Position numbers and translations under genes: made by a program. A DNA stretch of 64,000 bases from Chlorella sorokiniana. Taxonomy: Eukaryota > Chlorophyta > Trebouxiophyceae > Chlorellales > Chlorellaceae. Under the pieces are notes generated by a model, which saw only the letters and a list, made by a program, of their open reading frames with translations, made no database searches and was not told the origin of the DNA. Location: positions 310,001-374,000 of the forward strand of contig CP084613.1 in NCBI GenBank assembly GCA_025917655.1, read 5' to 3'. Below are positions 11,589 to 23,556 of this stretch, piece after piece. Each line of letters opens with the position of its first letter. The first letter of the stretch is position 1.

Positions 11589-14323
11589 TCAGGCATCACA
11601 GTCGAAAGCGCTCATCAGGATGCGAGGAAAGATCTCAGAGGGCAGGAATACCCTGCGCCGACCCTGGGAGACATGCAGGCACTGCAGCGCTGTGCGCAAC
11701 CGCGCTGTGTCGACAAGTGACAGTCGCTGCGCAACCTCGCGGGCCTGGTCTGCTGACCGGGTGAGAGCGGCTGGCAGGGCGCGCAGGATGCCTGGGCAGG
11801 GGGCTGGGATGCGCTGCCACTCGGCGATGGAGAGGGGAACTCGAGCAGCCACGAAATCGGCCAGCAGTTGCAGCCCATGAGGACCAGCAGCGAGAACAAT
11901 GGACAGGTCACGCTGCCTGGGTGCTGCTGCTGCACGGAGCAGGAGCCTGGCAGCCGCAAAATGCGGAACGCCATCGCCATGGGGAGCGCCAGCTGGAGCG
12001 GCAGCTGGCCTGCCTGTGTTGCTTGCATGGCAGCTTCAGGGGCGGCATCCAGCAGGTGCTGCACCACTGCCGTGTGGCCATTCGCCGCCGCCAGATGCAG
12101 CGGCAGCCAGCCTGCCTCAGTTGCTCGGATTGCGGTGTCAACAGCTGCCAACAGCAGGTGCTGCACCACTGCTGTGTGGCCGTTCTGAGCCGCCCGATGC
12201 AGCGGCAGCATGCCATCAATGTCTGCCTGCATGGCAGCCTCAGGAGCTGTCGCCAGCAGCTGGTGGGCCACTTCAGTGTGCCCAGTCTCTGCCGCATAAT
12301 GCAGCGGCAGATAGCCTAACCCATCTGGCTTGGTCGCTGCCTCAGGGGCTGCTGCAAGCAGCTGCTGCACCACTGCCATGTGGCTGCTTTGCGCTGCCAG
12401 ATGCAGCGGCAGCCAGCCTGCCAAATCTGGCATTGACGCAGCCTCAGCAGCTGCCGCCAGCAGCTGTTGCACCACTGTCGTGTGCCCATTCTGCGCCGCC
12501 AGATGCAGTGGCAGCCGACCAAGCCGCATTGCCACCAAGACCGCCTGCGGGGCGGCATCCAGCAGCTGCTGCACCACTGTTGTGTGACCAGTCTGAGCCG
12601 CATAATGCAGCGGTAGAGCATCGTCCTGCGCAGCGATCATGGCAGCCTCAGCAGCCGCATCCAGCAGCTGCTGCACCACTGCCGTGTGACCATTCAGCGC
12701 TGCCAGATGCAATGGCAGAGCACCGTCCTGCGTAGCGATCATGGCGGCCTCAGCAGCAGCATCCAGCAGCTGGTGCACCACTGCCGTGTGTCCATTCTTC
12801 GCTGCCAGATGCAGTGGCAGCCAACCAAGCCGCATTGCCACCAAGACCGCATGCGGGGCGGCATCCAGCAGCTGCTGCACCACTGTTGTGTGACCGTTCT
12901 GCGCCGCATAATGCAGCGGCAGAGCACCGTCCTGCGCAGCGATCATGGCAGCCTCAGCAGCAGCATCCAGCAGCTGCTGCACCACTGCTGAATGGCCTGT
13001 GCTTGCCGCCAGATGCAGCGGCAGAGAACCACTCTGCGCAGCGGACACTGCAGCCTCAGCAGCTGCCGCCAGCAACTGCTGCACCACTGCTGTGTGGCCG
13101 TTCTGCGCCGCCAGATGCAGCGGCAGAGCACCATTCAGAGCAGCGGTCATTGCAGCCTCAGCAGCTACCGTCAGCAGCAGCTGCACCACTTTAAAATGCC
13201 CGCCCTGGGCTGCCAGATGCAGCGGCAGAGCACCGTTCAGCATTGCCATCAATGCCGCCTGCGGGCCAGCATCCAGCAACTGCTGCACCACTGCCGTGTG
13301 CCCATTCCGCGTTGCCAGATGCAACGGCAGCTGGCCTCTTTCGTCTGGTTTTGTTGTAAGGTTGGGGGCTGCAGCCATCAGAACTCTAGAAGCTGTGCTG
13401 CTGCCACACTCTGCTGCCAGGTGAAGGAGAGATGCCGCAGTTTGGGGCTCCTCTGCCCCGCTTGACAGGCACACTTTCGCCAAGGCTGCCGAAGGGTTGA
13501 CCGTGAGCAACAGCTGCAGCGCAGCGTCATGCCCCTGCATCACAGCTGCACCCAGCAGGCCCACCGCCGCCACCTGAGGAGCGGGCACTGCAAGGGAGGC
13601 ATGAAGCCGAGCAGTGAGCCTCAATGCAGTTCCATTGCACGGTTCAGCATCACAGAAGCCTCTCCAACGAACCTCACCTTCGCAATTGGCGTGAATGCGA
13701 GCAGCACAGTTGGCAAGCTGTTGCAGCACAGCCAGGAAGGGCTCTTCCAGGGTGCTGCCACCAGCAAGCACCTCCACGCGCAACCTGCAAAAAGGATGCC
13801 CGTGATGATCCCAGTGTGCAGCACGCACTCCTCATCATGCAACCCTGCCAACAGGCAGCAAAACGCAACACACACTCGCCTTTGTAGGCGTGCACCCTGC
13901 ATCTCAGGCGTACCGTCCTGGAAGCGCAGCTCTGCTGCCTGAACAGACCACCCCGCATCCAGCGCACACTTCACTGCAGCAACCCGCCAGCAGAGCGATT
14001 GGTGCTGTTGTTGCAAGAGCCAGAACAGAAAGTTTGGCGACAGAACTTAAGGCAGCACTCACGCGTGATAGCGTCGCACACCACCGCCGCCTCCTCCTCG
14101 CTACGCAGCGGACCAACCTCGTGCACCTCCCCGTTGAGAGAAACCGCAACCTGAAAAGCACGGCGACAGTTTCAGGGGTCAGAGGGCGTGGAAGTGGGAA
14201 GGGCGCGCAAGGGCAGCCAGCACCGGCTGGCAATTGTGGTCGTGCAGAGCGTGAAGGTTCTTTGGTTACCTTGTAGCGGTCGCCGACAGCTTCCACTTTG
14301 CAGATCAGCGCGGCGTCGCCCAT
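11589..14323 (-). CDS. ANK-1: ankyrin-array protein, dispersed copy of the family
   Basis: Exons 14270..14323, 14063..14150, 13880..13973, 13678..13784 and 11589..13587. The first four (54, 88, 94 and 107 nt) encode the family N-terminal domain: MGDAALICKVEAVGDRYK, then LNGEVHEVGPLRSEEEAAVV, then ELRFQDG. The long last exon holds about 13 ankyrin units of 34 residues (consensus LPLHLAAQNGHTAVVQQLL) and the C-terminal domain (RVPLSIAEWQRIPAPCPGIL ... FLPSEIFPRIL). Exon 3 ends at AAAG^GCGAGT where the three paralogs have a GT donor. One single-base frame break near 11,985 (a C run) separates array from C-terminal domain. About 220 bases upstream of the ATG and ~60 bases after the stop resemble the flanks of the other copies. 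No signal peptide or membrane segment: probably a cytosolic binding scaffold. Confidence 0.8.
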
Positions 14324-14691
14324 GGCTGCAGCGAGAAGCTACGGCACGCAGCAACGTGCGCAGGCGATTAAATGATCACAAAGAAATCGGTTCTACCGCC
14401 CCTAGTCGGCAGAGCTCCTCACTCATACTTCGTGCCGCCTGCGCGGCGGGCCTGCTGCGCCCCTGACACCGCGGCTGAAGTCTTGCTCCAGTCTTCGGCT
14501 CTTTGCCTGTTGACTCAAACTGATGTGCCCCTCGCACAGACACCATCTGTAGCTGGCCCATGATCCCAAAGTCTGTCAGCTTGAGCCGGCAGAAGGGTGC
14601 GTTTTAAATCACTAGCTTCTGCTGCAAACCACACCCTGGAGCTGCGCCAATCTGCACATAACGTGCTGGCGCCTGTGCGCAGGACGCGCCC

Positions 14692-17600
14692 TCAAACAGG
14701 CAGCTGTGCGTCGGCAGGCGCGCCCGGCACGGGTGGCGGCTCCACGCGGTGGGGCGGCAGCTCCAGCTCGAGGTGCACGTCCAGCGAGCCGCCGTCCGGG
14801 CGCCCAGCGAGCCCAGCGCGGCCGCCTGCACCGCCTCCTCCAGGGACTGGCGGTACTTGGCGCCTTCTGTGCAGCTGCCGGGTAGCTGAACGGAGGGGGA
14901 GGATGGGGGAGGGGGATGCGTGGGTCGAATCAAGCTGATGCTGTTTCCAGCAGGCAGCTTATTAATAGCCACCGCCCCACCCCAACCACAACCCCGCTCG
15001 CCATTCCGACCAAAACCCTGCTTGCCCCGCATGCACCCCCACAACGAACCCCCATGCACGTTCGCAGTTCACACGCTGCCTTCTGCTGCCCACCTCTGCA
15101 TTTGCCGCCGCAAGTATGCGCTCGTTGAACTGGTACTGCAGGCGGGCCAAGGGCAGGTCGTTGGGGGAAGCAGTACGGGTCCTCCAGCTCACGCGCCACC
15201 TCGTTCAGCGCCCAGTACGCCTGTACCGCCGCCGCCGCCAGCACGATGCCCAGCGCCTTGTCCGACACTGCAAGCGAGGTGAGCGGGGGGGGGTACACCG
15301 CGGGTTGGGGGTGTATCCCAGCGCTGCAGCGGGGCACTGGGGCCTGCCGGGGGCCACAGGGTATCACCTCGCCAAGCCCGTGCTGTACTTGTGCCCCCTC
15401 TGCGCCACGTCACCACCGGGCAGCAGCACCCACCCGAGGCGACAATGACGAAGGGAACGGTGAACTGCAGGATGAGCAGCATCACCACCAGCAGCTGGGC
15501 CCAGGCAAAGGGGAAGGGCGTGTCGCACAGATAGCTGCGGCAGGGTGGGGGTCCCGGCTGGATCTCAGGAATCAGTGCCGCATTTCCACGCATAAGAAGT
15601 AAGCAATGGTAGTGGGCAAGTAACTGAAGCAGCACAGCCAGAAGAGCAGCAGCATGCTGAGCAAAGCGCTGTGACACCAGCAGGCACGCAGGTGGGGGGG
15701 GGGCAAGGCTGGAATGAGGTTTGGCGCGGCAATCAGGGCCGGCGGCGCACCGACACTGCTCAAACGCCTCCAATCCTTTCTGCAGCGAGGAGTAGAGGAT
15801 GGACAGGATGGGGGCTGGCATGTCCAGACCACCCTCAGTGATGCGCAGCCTGCAGGGTCGGGGTGGGGGCAGCGGAGCAGCTCCCAGCAGTTTCATGCGT
15901 ACTTGCCTGCCTTGGCAGACCTGCACTGATTGTGGCGCGCGGCAAGGCTGCAGAAGAGCCGGGCAGGCGAGGACAAGCGGGGAGATGGGGGCACGCCAGC
16001 AGGGAGGGCAGCTGGCGAGCACTGGGTGTGCAGGTGGGGCGGCCCAATCAGAGCTGCTGCTGGCCCCACAAGTGGGGCAGCCCCTGGCCGCACCCGGCAG
16101 CTCAGCCACACCTGAATCGCTCGTGCACCCAGAAATATACAGTGTACACGCGTTCCGCGGCGCCGCGCACGTACTTGCCTGTGGGTGGAGTGGGGAGCCG
16201 ATGGGGGTGTGGGCAGCAGGGCAAGCAGGCGAACACGGTGCCACCTCGCACACCCAACAGCTGCAGCCAGCCAGCCAGGCGCCACTGCTGACCCCGCGTG
16301 CCCTGCCCTCAGCACAGCCTTGCCTTGGCTGTTGGCAAAGAGGTGGTGCCTCATGAGGCGCAGCATCGAGGCGCGCTGCTTGGCGGCATCCCAGTCCTCG
16401 CTGGACATTGTGCGCTGGCGGCGCGGCTGCGCCAGCAGGAGCGGGGGGGGCTCAGGGAGGGCAAGGGCAGCGCCACACGGGGGGTCCAGCAAGCGACTGA
16501 TCGGGCGCGGGCGCAGCATGCACAACGTGCGCAGCGCAGCGCCGTGTTAAGGCGAGCCTCTGCTGATACTCGTACTGAACAATCTGGGCAGCGAACGCGA
16601 GCTGCTGCCATCGATCGACAGCAAATCCTCGGCCGCTTCGTGCCCACTCCACCCAGCCATCCACCCACACGCCACAGCAGCAGGAACAAAAGCACAACAC
16701 ACGCAAACACATGCTCCCCCTTTCCTCGTGCCTCACCTTGGCCTGCTGCAGGTGGCTGATTTCCGCGGTGGTGAGCATGCCCACCACAGGGATGGGGTGG
16801 GCGGCGTTGTACCGCACGCGGGTGGCGCTGACGGAGCGCAGGACAAAGTAGTCCATGAGGGAGGGGGTGAAGGTGGTGCTGCTGGCGGCATCCTGGACGG
16901 GGTTGGTGGTGTGTGGGGTGGGTGGGGTGTGCTTGTTTATTTTTGTAGTGGTGAGGGTGACGGCAACAGCACCGCTGCCCAGCACGGTTTGCCCGATCGC
17001 CCGCAGCACCCAAACGTCGCCGGCCTGCTGTGCTGCGCGACACCTGGACACCGGCTGTTTCCCCGTGAACGTTTCCGCGCGGCTCTGCACACACTCGTCT
17101 GTTTCGGTTCACCCACTCACCCATTCACCCACTCACCCACTCACCCAGGGCGGCAGCCGCGCTCGTCATGCTCCCCCAGGTTCTGCAGAGACCAGTCGCT
17201 GCGCAGGAACTGCAGCGCCGCACCGTGCAGCAGGCTGCGAGGGGGGAGGAGGGGTAACGGGGCGCGGGTGGAGTAAGGTGAATAAGAAGTGGAGTGAGGG
17301 CGTGTGGTGGTTGCTTTGTGTGGCTGTATGAGGGTGTGTGTGGGTACTGGGGAGTACTTGCTACAAGCGGGGGAAGGGAGGGCACATGCGGCACCGACAC
17401 AGAGACAGCTGTGACAGGCGGGGTTGAGGAGCGAGACCCAGCACAGCACAGCGTGCCGCAGCGCAGCGTGGCGCAGCTCGTCACCCGTTCACCTGAACAG
17501 ATGCACGCAGTCGAGCCGGAAGCGGGAGGAGAGGCGGCGTCGGGGGCCAAAGCGCTTGTCGCTGCCATCGAAGCTGAGTGCCTGCGACGGGATCAAGCGG

Positions 17601-18534
17601 GCCGACTGTGAAACGCGGGGCTGCCCATCAGCTGGAGCTATGGTGTACCACAGGCAAAGGCCGCTGACAGGCATGCCGGAACACTCTGCACACAGCCGAC
17701 GCAGCGGCAGCGGCGGTTGGAGAGGCGTGAAGAAGCGCGGGCGTGCCTTCACGCAGGCATCCATCCACGCCGACGACATCGCTTGCAGCCGGGTGCGACC
17801 CTCGTGAAAGCGGCCATAGCTGCGGCGAAGGGGAGAAGGAGAACGGCACAGCAAGGACCTGCTCGGTGTCGGCCCAACCGCCGAGCAGCTCAGCGTGATG
17901 CCCCGCTGACGCGCCGCACCGCCGCTGCGCCCTCCTCCCCCGGAACACTTCCCATCCTTGCCCTGAAGCACGCCAGTCCACACAGGCTGGCAGCCTCCTC
18001 CACACGGGCTGCCAGCCCCTCTCCGCACGGGCTGCCAGCCCCTCTCCGCACGGGCTGCCAGCCCCTCCCCACACGGGCGCCAGCCCCTCCCCACACGGGC
18101 GCCAGCCCCTCTACGCACGGGCTGCCAGCCCCTCTCCGCACGGGCTGCCAGCCCCTCTTGCCTGGCGTTGTTGCGGAAGATGACCACCAGAGACACGAGG
18201 GCCACCAGCACCGAGTAGACTGTGACGCGGCCGTCGGTGAAGTAGCGGTCGACGTAGCCCTGCGCAAACGCGTACAGCAGCCCCGTCTGCAGCGCCGCCA
18301 CCGCGCCCCACACCGCGGTGCGCAGGATTGCAGAGCCGTAGATCCTGCAAGGGCACGCGCAAAGGGGGGGGAGAAGTGGTCGGGGAGGGAGGGAGGGAGG
18401 GAGATGGGTGCTTCAACGAGGCATAGGCTGCCCGCGAGACCACAGCAGCCCAGCTGACCGGGCAGCGGCGGCAGCCAGCACCCACCTAAAAATCAGGTGC
18501 AGGCCCAAGAAGGTTTTGCGGTACACAATCATGG
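14692..18534 (-). CDS. Bestrophin-like chloride channel, about 485 aa
   Basis: Thirteen exons: 18488..18534, 18162..18344, 17753..17819, 17493..17605, 17145..17234, 16737..16878, 16527..16604, 16324..16426, 16112..16178, 15751..15849, 15434..15534, 15094..15267 and 14692..14885. Family marks are VVIFRNNASYGRFHEGR (the F-R-x-N-x-x-Y-x-R-[FW]-x-E-G-R motif), DTPFPFAWAQLLVV, then FTVPFVIVAS, and ALNEVARELEDPY followed by NDLPLARLQYQFNE (the E-x-P-F / N-D-L-x-L gate region). These form a pentameric anion channel; algal and plant members act in thylakoids or plastid envelope. Exons 2 and 8 end at GC donors (CCAG^GCAAGA and CAAG^GCAAGG). Two frame breaks are needed: near 15,170 in a C5 run and near 14,825 in a G run. 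A minus-strand open frame at 18,632-18,880 might supply an N-terminal targeting exon; I could not join it. Confidence 0.8.
17103..17150. repeat. Tandem GGTGAGTG-like repeat at a 5' splice site
   Basis: On the minus strand the donor of bestrophin exon 5 (CTGG^GTGAGT) is followed by four more near-copies of GGTGAGTG / GGTGAATG. Each copy is itself a plausible 5' splice site, which could blur splice choice. Confidence 0.75.
17985..18161. repeat. 22-bp minisatellite abutting a GC splice donor
   Basis: About seven to eight copies of a 22-bp unit (CACGGGCTGCCAGCCCCTCT plus two bases) fill the start of bestrophin intron 2. The first copy begins at the GC donor itself. Each unit contains GGGCTGCCAGCCC, an almost perfect inverted repeat able to form a small hairpin. 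Confidence 0.85.
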
Positions 18535-19189
18535 TTGCCGAGGTACAAGCGGCTGCCAACGCCAGCCAGGGGCCGCCACCAGGCGTTGATTATGGCGCGC
18601 GGAAAGCAGCGACTGGTGGGAAAGCCGTGGTTCAAAGCTGCTCGTGAAAGGAAGTCTGATGATTTTGGTTTGATGAAAGACTCCATTCATTCCATAATCT
18701 GCAAGACTTGAGGTGTGGCATCACGGGGAAGGGCGCAGTGGGCTTTGCAGTCGCCTCCTTGGCGGTGGCGGCAGCGGCCAGTCGCAGCTTCGAGAACGGG
18801 CCCAGCATTCCGGCCTGTAACTCACTGATGCAAGCGCCTTTCTTTGTGATCGCGGCGCAGGGTAGGCCCTTCACACCCACCCACCAACACGCAGTGCGAG
18901 AATGTTCAAGCTGGACCGGCTGCCTTGAAAGCGTGTTGTATTGTTTTTGGGTGCGGCAATTTAAGTGTAATTGACTAGATCGCCCCGGCTATACACCGAA
19001 GAGAGCCTTGAAACGGGGATGCACCGATGACCTGGCGCCACCGCTCCGCCACCGCTCCAAAGAGATCCAACTTGGCTGCTTGCAAGCAGCCACGGGAACG
19101 GGAACACTCTCTCATGCCCACTTGATTGCCCAGATTTCAGGTTGCATGGACTGTAAACCGATCATGCCATGTGCCAATTTAGCTGTCAA
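18535..19189. other. Intergenic stretch, possible 5' exon of the bestrophin gene
   Basis: Between the bestrophin ATG and the stop of the PPR gene. A minus-strand frame at 18,632-18,880 reads MGVKGLPCAAITKKG ... LRLAAAATAKEATAKPTAPF, which resembles an organelle-targeting peptide. No donor/acceptor pair joins it in phase to the exon at 18,534, so the link is only a suggestion. Confidence 0.25.
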
Positions 19190-22100
19190 CTACCGCATCA
19201 TGCTGCTCAGCTGCCGCAGCCGCTCCTCCCGCTCGTCTGCCGTGGCATCCACCTGCGCCCCCAGCAGCTGCTGCGCCTGCTCCGACTGCCGCATGACTGA
19301 CAAGATGGCACTGCGCGTGCGGCGATCCCAGCCCACCCGTGCCTTGCTGCTGCCGCCACCCGCAGCCGCCGCCTCGCGGGCCTCCTTCACCGCCAGCAGC
19401 GTCAGCTCCAGCCGCAGCTCAGGCGGCGCGTTGAGCGCCGCAAACAGCAGCAGCTGCTGCGTCCAAGCGTCGGGGGAGCAGGGCGGCGGCAGCCGCTGCT
19501 GCCGCTGCTGCTCAGCAGCTTGCTCCCGCTCCGCCGCTGCCGCTCCAACCCCTGCGTCTTCATCCAGTCGTACAGCTGTACCGCCTCGACGGCGCACCCC
19601 TGAGACGCCAGGCCGGCCAGGATGACGTTGGCTAGGGTGCGGCCCATTGTGAAGCCGCCCTGGCCGCCGCCGCCGCCGCTGCTGTCGCTGCTGCCGCCGC
19701 TGCTCGCGGAGGCCATGAGCTTGTGCATGCAGGTCAGTGCGCTGTCGCGGCCCAGCAGGCACGCCTCCACCACCTCATCGGGCAGCAGCACGGTGGCCGC
19801 GGAGGCGCCGCCGCCCGCGCAGCGCCCGGCGGCTGCAGCAGCCACTTGGCGGCGGGGGGTGCCCCCGCCGCAGCGCCGCCGCCGTGAGCAGCGCGGCGAC
19901 CGTGCCCAGCGTGTGGGGCAGCCCGCGGGCGCGCATGTGCCGCGCAATCTGCTCCACGACCTCGTGCTGGCCCCTGTGCGCGGTGGCAAAGAGGAAGTGT
20001 TCGTAGAGCCGGGGCAGGTCGATCAGGGCCTGCAGGCGGCTGCCGCTCCCCGCTGCCCCTCCTCCTGCTGCCGCCGCGTGCGCTGTAATAAGTGATTCTG
20101 CTGCCGGCGTCGGCACCAGCCCTGCCTCCCGCACAAACGCCGCCGTCTTGCGCTGCCAGGCGGGCGGGCGGCGCAGCGGCGGCGGCGTGCCGCCGCCGGG
20201 CGCCGCCGCCGCCAGCGCGGCGAGCGCCTCGTCCACTTCCCCCTCTGCCAGCAGGATCTCCAGCAGAGCTGCCAGGGCTGCTCCGTTGGGCGGCACGCCG
20301 TCGGCCTGCATGGCCCGCCAGGCCTCGCGAGCCTGCCTGGCCGGCTGCAAGCAACGGGGGCGAATGCAGCAGGGTGGTTGCATCAGCAGACCGGATATTT
20401 GAAGTTGAACATGGGAGGGGGCGGCAGGCAACCCAGGCGCAGCAGCTGTTGGTGCTTGAATGAAACGAAACTGCAAGCAATGGACACAGCAAGCATGAAC
20501 CTAAACGACGCACACAACCAAACCAAAAACCCAAAGCAGCTTGAGAATTCAAAGTACAGTAACATGACGTGAACAGAAGAGTGCCAGCAGGGTCCTGCAG
20601 GCTTCACCTGGGGCGCCCCCTGCAGAGCCACCAGCAGCGAGGTGTAGGCCACAACGTCGGGCGACACCCCGCGCGCCCGCATGTCCTCAAACACGCGCAG
20701 CGCGGCGGCGCCGTCTTTGCACTGTGAGGGGCCAGGCAAATCGTGCATGGGGTGGTGTGAGTGTGTGGGTTGGAAGAGGACACCCATGGGGGTTGGGGCA
20801 TCAACGCAATGGTTGCAGCCAGTGCATGACAGCAAACAGCAAGCGAAACCAAGCGGTGGCAGCGGAAGGAAGGCGCCACAGTCTGGCTGTGAGGAGCAGG
20901 AGAAGGGGAGCAGGCGCCCACCTTGGCGCAGGCATCGAGCATGGCCGAGTAGAGGATGAGGTCCGGCTCCACTCCCGACTCGCTCACATCCGCCCACACC
21001 GCCTCCGCAGCCTGCGCAACAGCGGCGGCAAGCAGCAAGAGGAAAGGTGGGGGCCTCAGCTTGCTTGCCCTTGCAGGCCTGCCTGGGCGCCACCCAGCCG
21101 CACCCAGCTGAGCGGCGACCAGAGTTTTGAGCGGCAATCCCAGCGCTCAGTGTGGCAGACGGGGCGCGATTACGATGCGCTGCAGCCTCCAACTTTCTTG
21201 ATGCCAGTGAGCAGAGGGGAGCCTCCCCTTCCCCTTGCCTGCAAGCTCTGACTTCCCGATGCCAGTGACAGCCCCCCCCACCCCCCACCCCCACCCCCAC
21301 CCCCCCCACACACACGCACGCACACACCGCGTGGAAGCAGAAGAGGTGCGCTTGCCTGCAAGTCGCCGGCCCGCCCGCAGGCGCGGATAAGTTCTGTGAA
21401 GAAGCGCGCGTTGGGCGCCACGCCGTCCTCCCGCAGCTTGCTGTACGCCAGCTGCGCCTGCGGTGCGGCGGCGGGGCGCCAGGGGCAGCCGAAGTGGGGA
21501 CACAGTGTGCACACGGGCTTGGTACCGGCTGCGCTCCCGGGTCAACCTGGGTCTTTCTAACCCCATCGCTGCCGTGCTCCCACCGCTGAACCCAAGCGGG
21601 ACCCGTAGCTCCACGCAAAAACATGCAGTCTAGGCACTGCCACTTCATGACAACACATGAGACTGCTGCGCAAGCCAGGAAGCAGAGCGCACCAGCTCCA
21701 GCTGGCGGCGCGCGGCGGCGGCGCCTGCGTCCCGCGGCGGCGCCAGAAGCGCGGTGTAGGCATACACGCTTGGGCCCAGCTCGCTGCGGCCACAGGAGGC
21801 AGCAATGATGGTAAGTGCGCATGCTGAAACTGTTGCACCTGAAGTGAAAATCAACTGAACACTTCTGGCGGATGCCCCAGAAGTGAAACTGCAGAATTTC
21901 AGAAAGATTTTGGGCGAGAGCGGCACAAAGCGGCACTCGTGCCATCATATGAAGTATGTTTTGCTTGTTGCCCAACGCCTTGGAGTCCTTTCCCAATCCC
22001 TTAAGCCCCCCGCGGCTGCCTGCCATGTGACGCCCTCTCACTTGCGTCGCATCCAGTCCAAAACCTGATGGGCCACCTCAGCCTGCCCCAGCCGCACGAA

Positions 22101-23281
22101 GCACTGCAGCAGCGTGGTGAGGCTCTGCAGGGAGGGAAGGGGGCATTAAGATGGAACAAAGCTTCTTTGAGGGTTTGTCTTGACTCACACAGCAGGGACC
22201 CGACCAGAGGTAGCCCTGGCTTGCAACAGCCGGCACCGAGGCGTGCATCTGTCAGTTGCAGCCCCTGGCATCCAATTTTGGCAAGCTGGTTGGCGCCCAG
22301 TCCATGCAGGCTGGCAGCCAGCGGTCAGCCGCTTCCGTGCCGGCGCAAAGCGCTGACCTGCGGCGAGGGCGTGACGCCGATGCGCGCCATGCGGGCGAGC
22401 ACGTGCAGCATCAGCTGCGTCTGCTCGCCCCGCGCCGCCGCGTCCAGCAGCTGCGACAGCACTGCCAGCGGCGCGGCCGCTGCAGCGTCGTCGGCGAGGG
22501 CCTCTTCCTGCTGCTGCAGCCATGCGTCGAGAACGGGCAGGGCCTCTGGCAGAGCGTCGGCGCGGGCCAGCCCGGACACCAGGGCCTGCAGCGAGCCAGC
22601 GACCGTTGCGGGGTCAGCTCAAACAGCTGAAGCTGGGCAACGCACAGCCAACGCTGCTATCCATGCCATAATCTTCTATCAAGTTTGCCAGCATTCCCTC
22701 TATGCTTCCAACATATTTTGTGCCAGGCTGGGCAGCGCAGAGAGGCGCAATGGGAGGACGGGAGCAGCGGAAAAAGGAATCGCAGTGGCGCCGCCAACCG
22801 CACCTTGAGCGTGCCGGCTTCCAGGGTCACCCCCGACCCACAAGCGCCTCTGCCACCTCTGCAGCGCGGCTGGCAGCCCCGGGTCCTCCGCCGCGCGCGC
22901 GCAAGCACGCGATTGCACTCGCGGGGGCGGCAGCTGCGCAAAGCGCGGCTTGCTGGAGCTGGGCAGCGGTGCACCCTGCACCGAGCTTTCCAGCAATGCC
23001 AGCGCCGGGTGAGCCTCGCCCTCGACTTGCAACACTTCTATTTGGTGCTTACCAGATCCTGCAAGCCAAGCCATACCGCACGGTGGGGAACGAATGGAAG
23101 CGCGGTTGAGAACGGCGCCTGGCAGCGGCGACAGGCGGCCCTCACCTGGGCGAGAGAAAACCAGGGGCGCTTCGTGATGCACCCGCTCTTTATCATTGTC
23201 GATCACATCACCGAATGCCCGGATGGCGCTCTGCGCCCGGCGCAGCACCTTTGCAGAACAGCGAGAGAAGCAGGCAAGCAT
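19190..23281 (-). CDS. Pentatricopeptide repeat (PPR) protein, P class
   Basis: The C-terminus ends REERLRQLSSMMR at a stop at 19,190. Reading upstream, PPR helices recur: EEALPVLDAWLQQQEEALAD near 22,520, GQAEVAHQVLDWMRR near 22,060, GVAPNARFFTELIRACGRAG near 21,390, GVEPDLILYSAMLDACAK near 20,950, GVSPDVVAYTSLLVAL near 20,660 and GVPPNGAALAALLEILLAEG near 20,270. The pattern G[VP]xPD/N-x-x-x-[YF]-x-x-L[LI] with partner helix is diagnostic. P-class PPR proteins bind single-stranded organelle RNA to stabilise, splice or trim it. An N-terminal exon near 23,150-23,281 (MLACFSRCSAKVLRRAQSA) looks like an organelle presequence, so the start is probable, not proven. Two frame breaks lie near 19,855 and 19,555, both in C/G runs. 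Exon borders in the middle were not all fixed. Confidence 0.78.
21270..21330. repeat. C-rich / CACA simple repeat in a PPR intron
   Basis: A CCCCCCA run passes into CACACACGCACG. It lies between PPR exons on the minus strand and reads there as a G-rich tract. Confidence 0.8.
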
Positions 23282-23556
23282 TTGCTCCCTCGGAGCGCAG
23301 AATCAGTGCGACAGCATGCTTTAATGGAAGAACAATCGTTGGGTCAGCCTCCGCCATCGCCTATAGCCTGCCACATGTGCCGCCTGCTGGGCGCCGCGCT
23401 TGCCGCCACCGCCACATTGCAGCATGCAGGCCGGCACTGCTCACTCAAGTTTGAGAAGTGGGCATTGGTTGCCCGTGCTCTACATTCCTGTGGCAATCAT
23501 AGAAGCAACGCCGGTTCCATGACAGGCAGCGGCGCTGGGGAGCAAGGCAGCCCAGG

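Noticed and set aside
15572-15832. Hydrophobic minus-strand segment (LLSMLLLFWLCCFSYL) as a bestrophin exon
   Set aside because: Skipping it joins FEQC-R to YLCDTPFPFAWAQ in phase, as the family requires; including it breaks the frame on its 3' side, so it is intronic.
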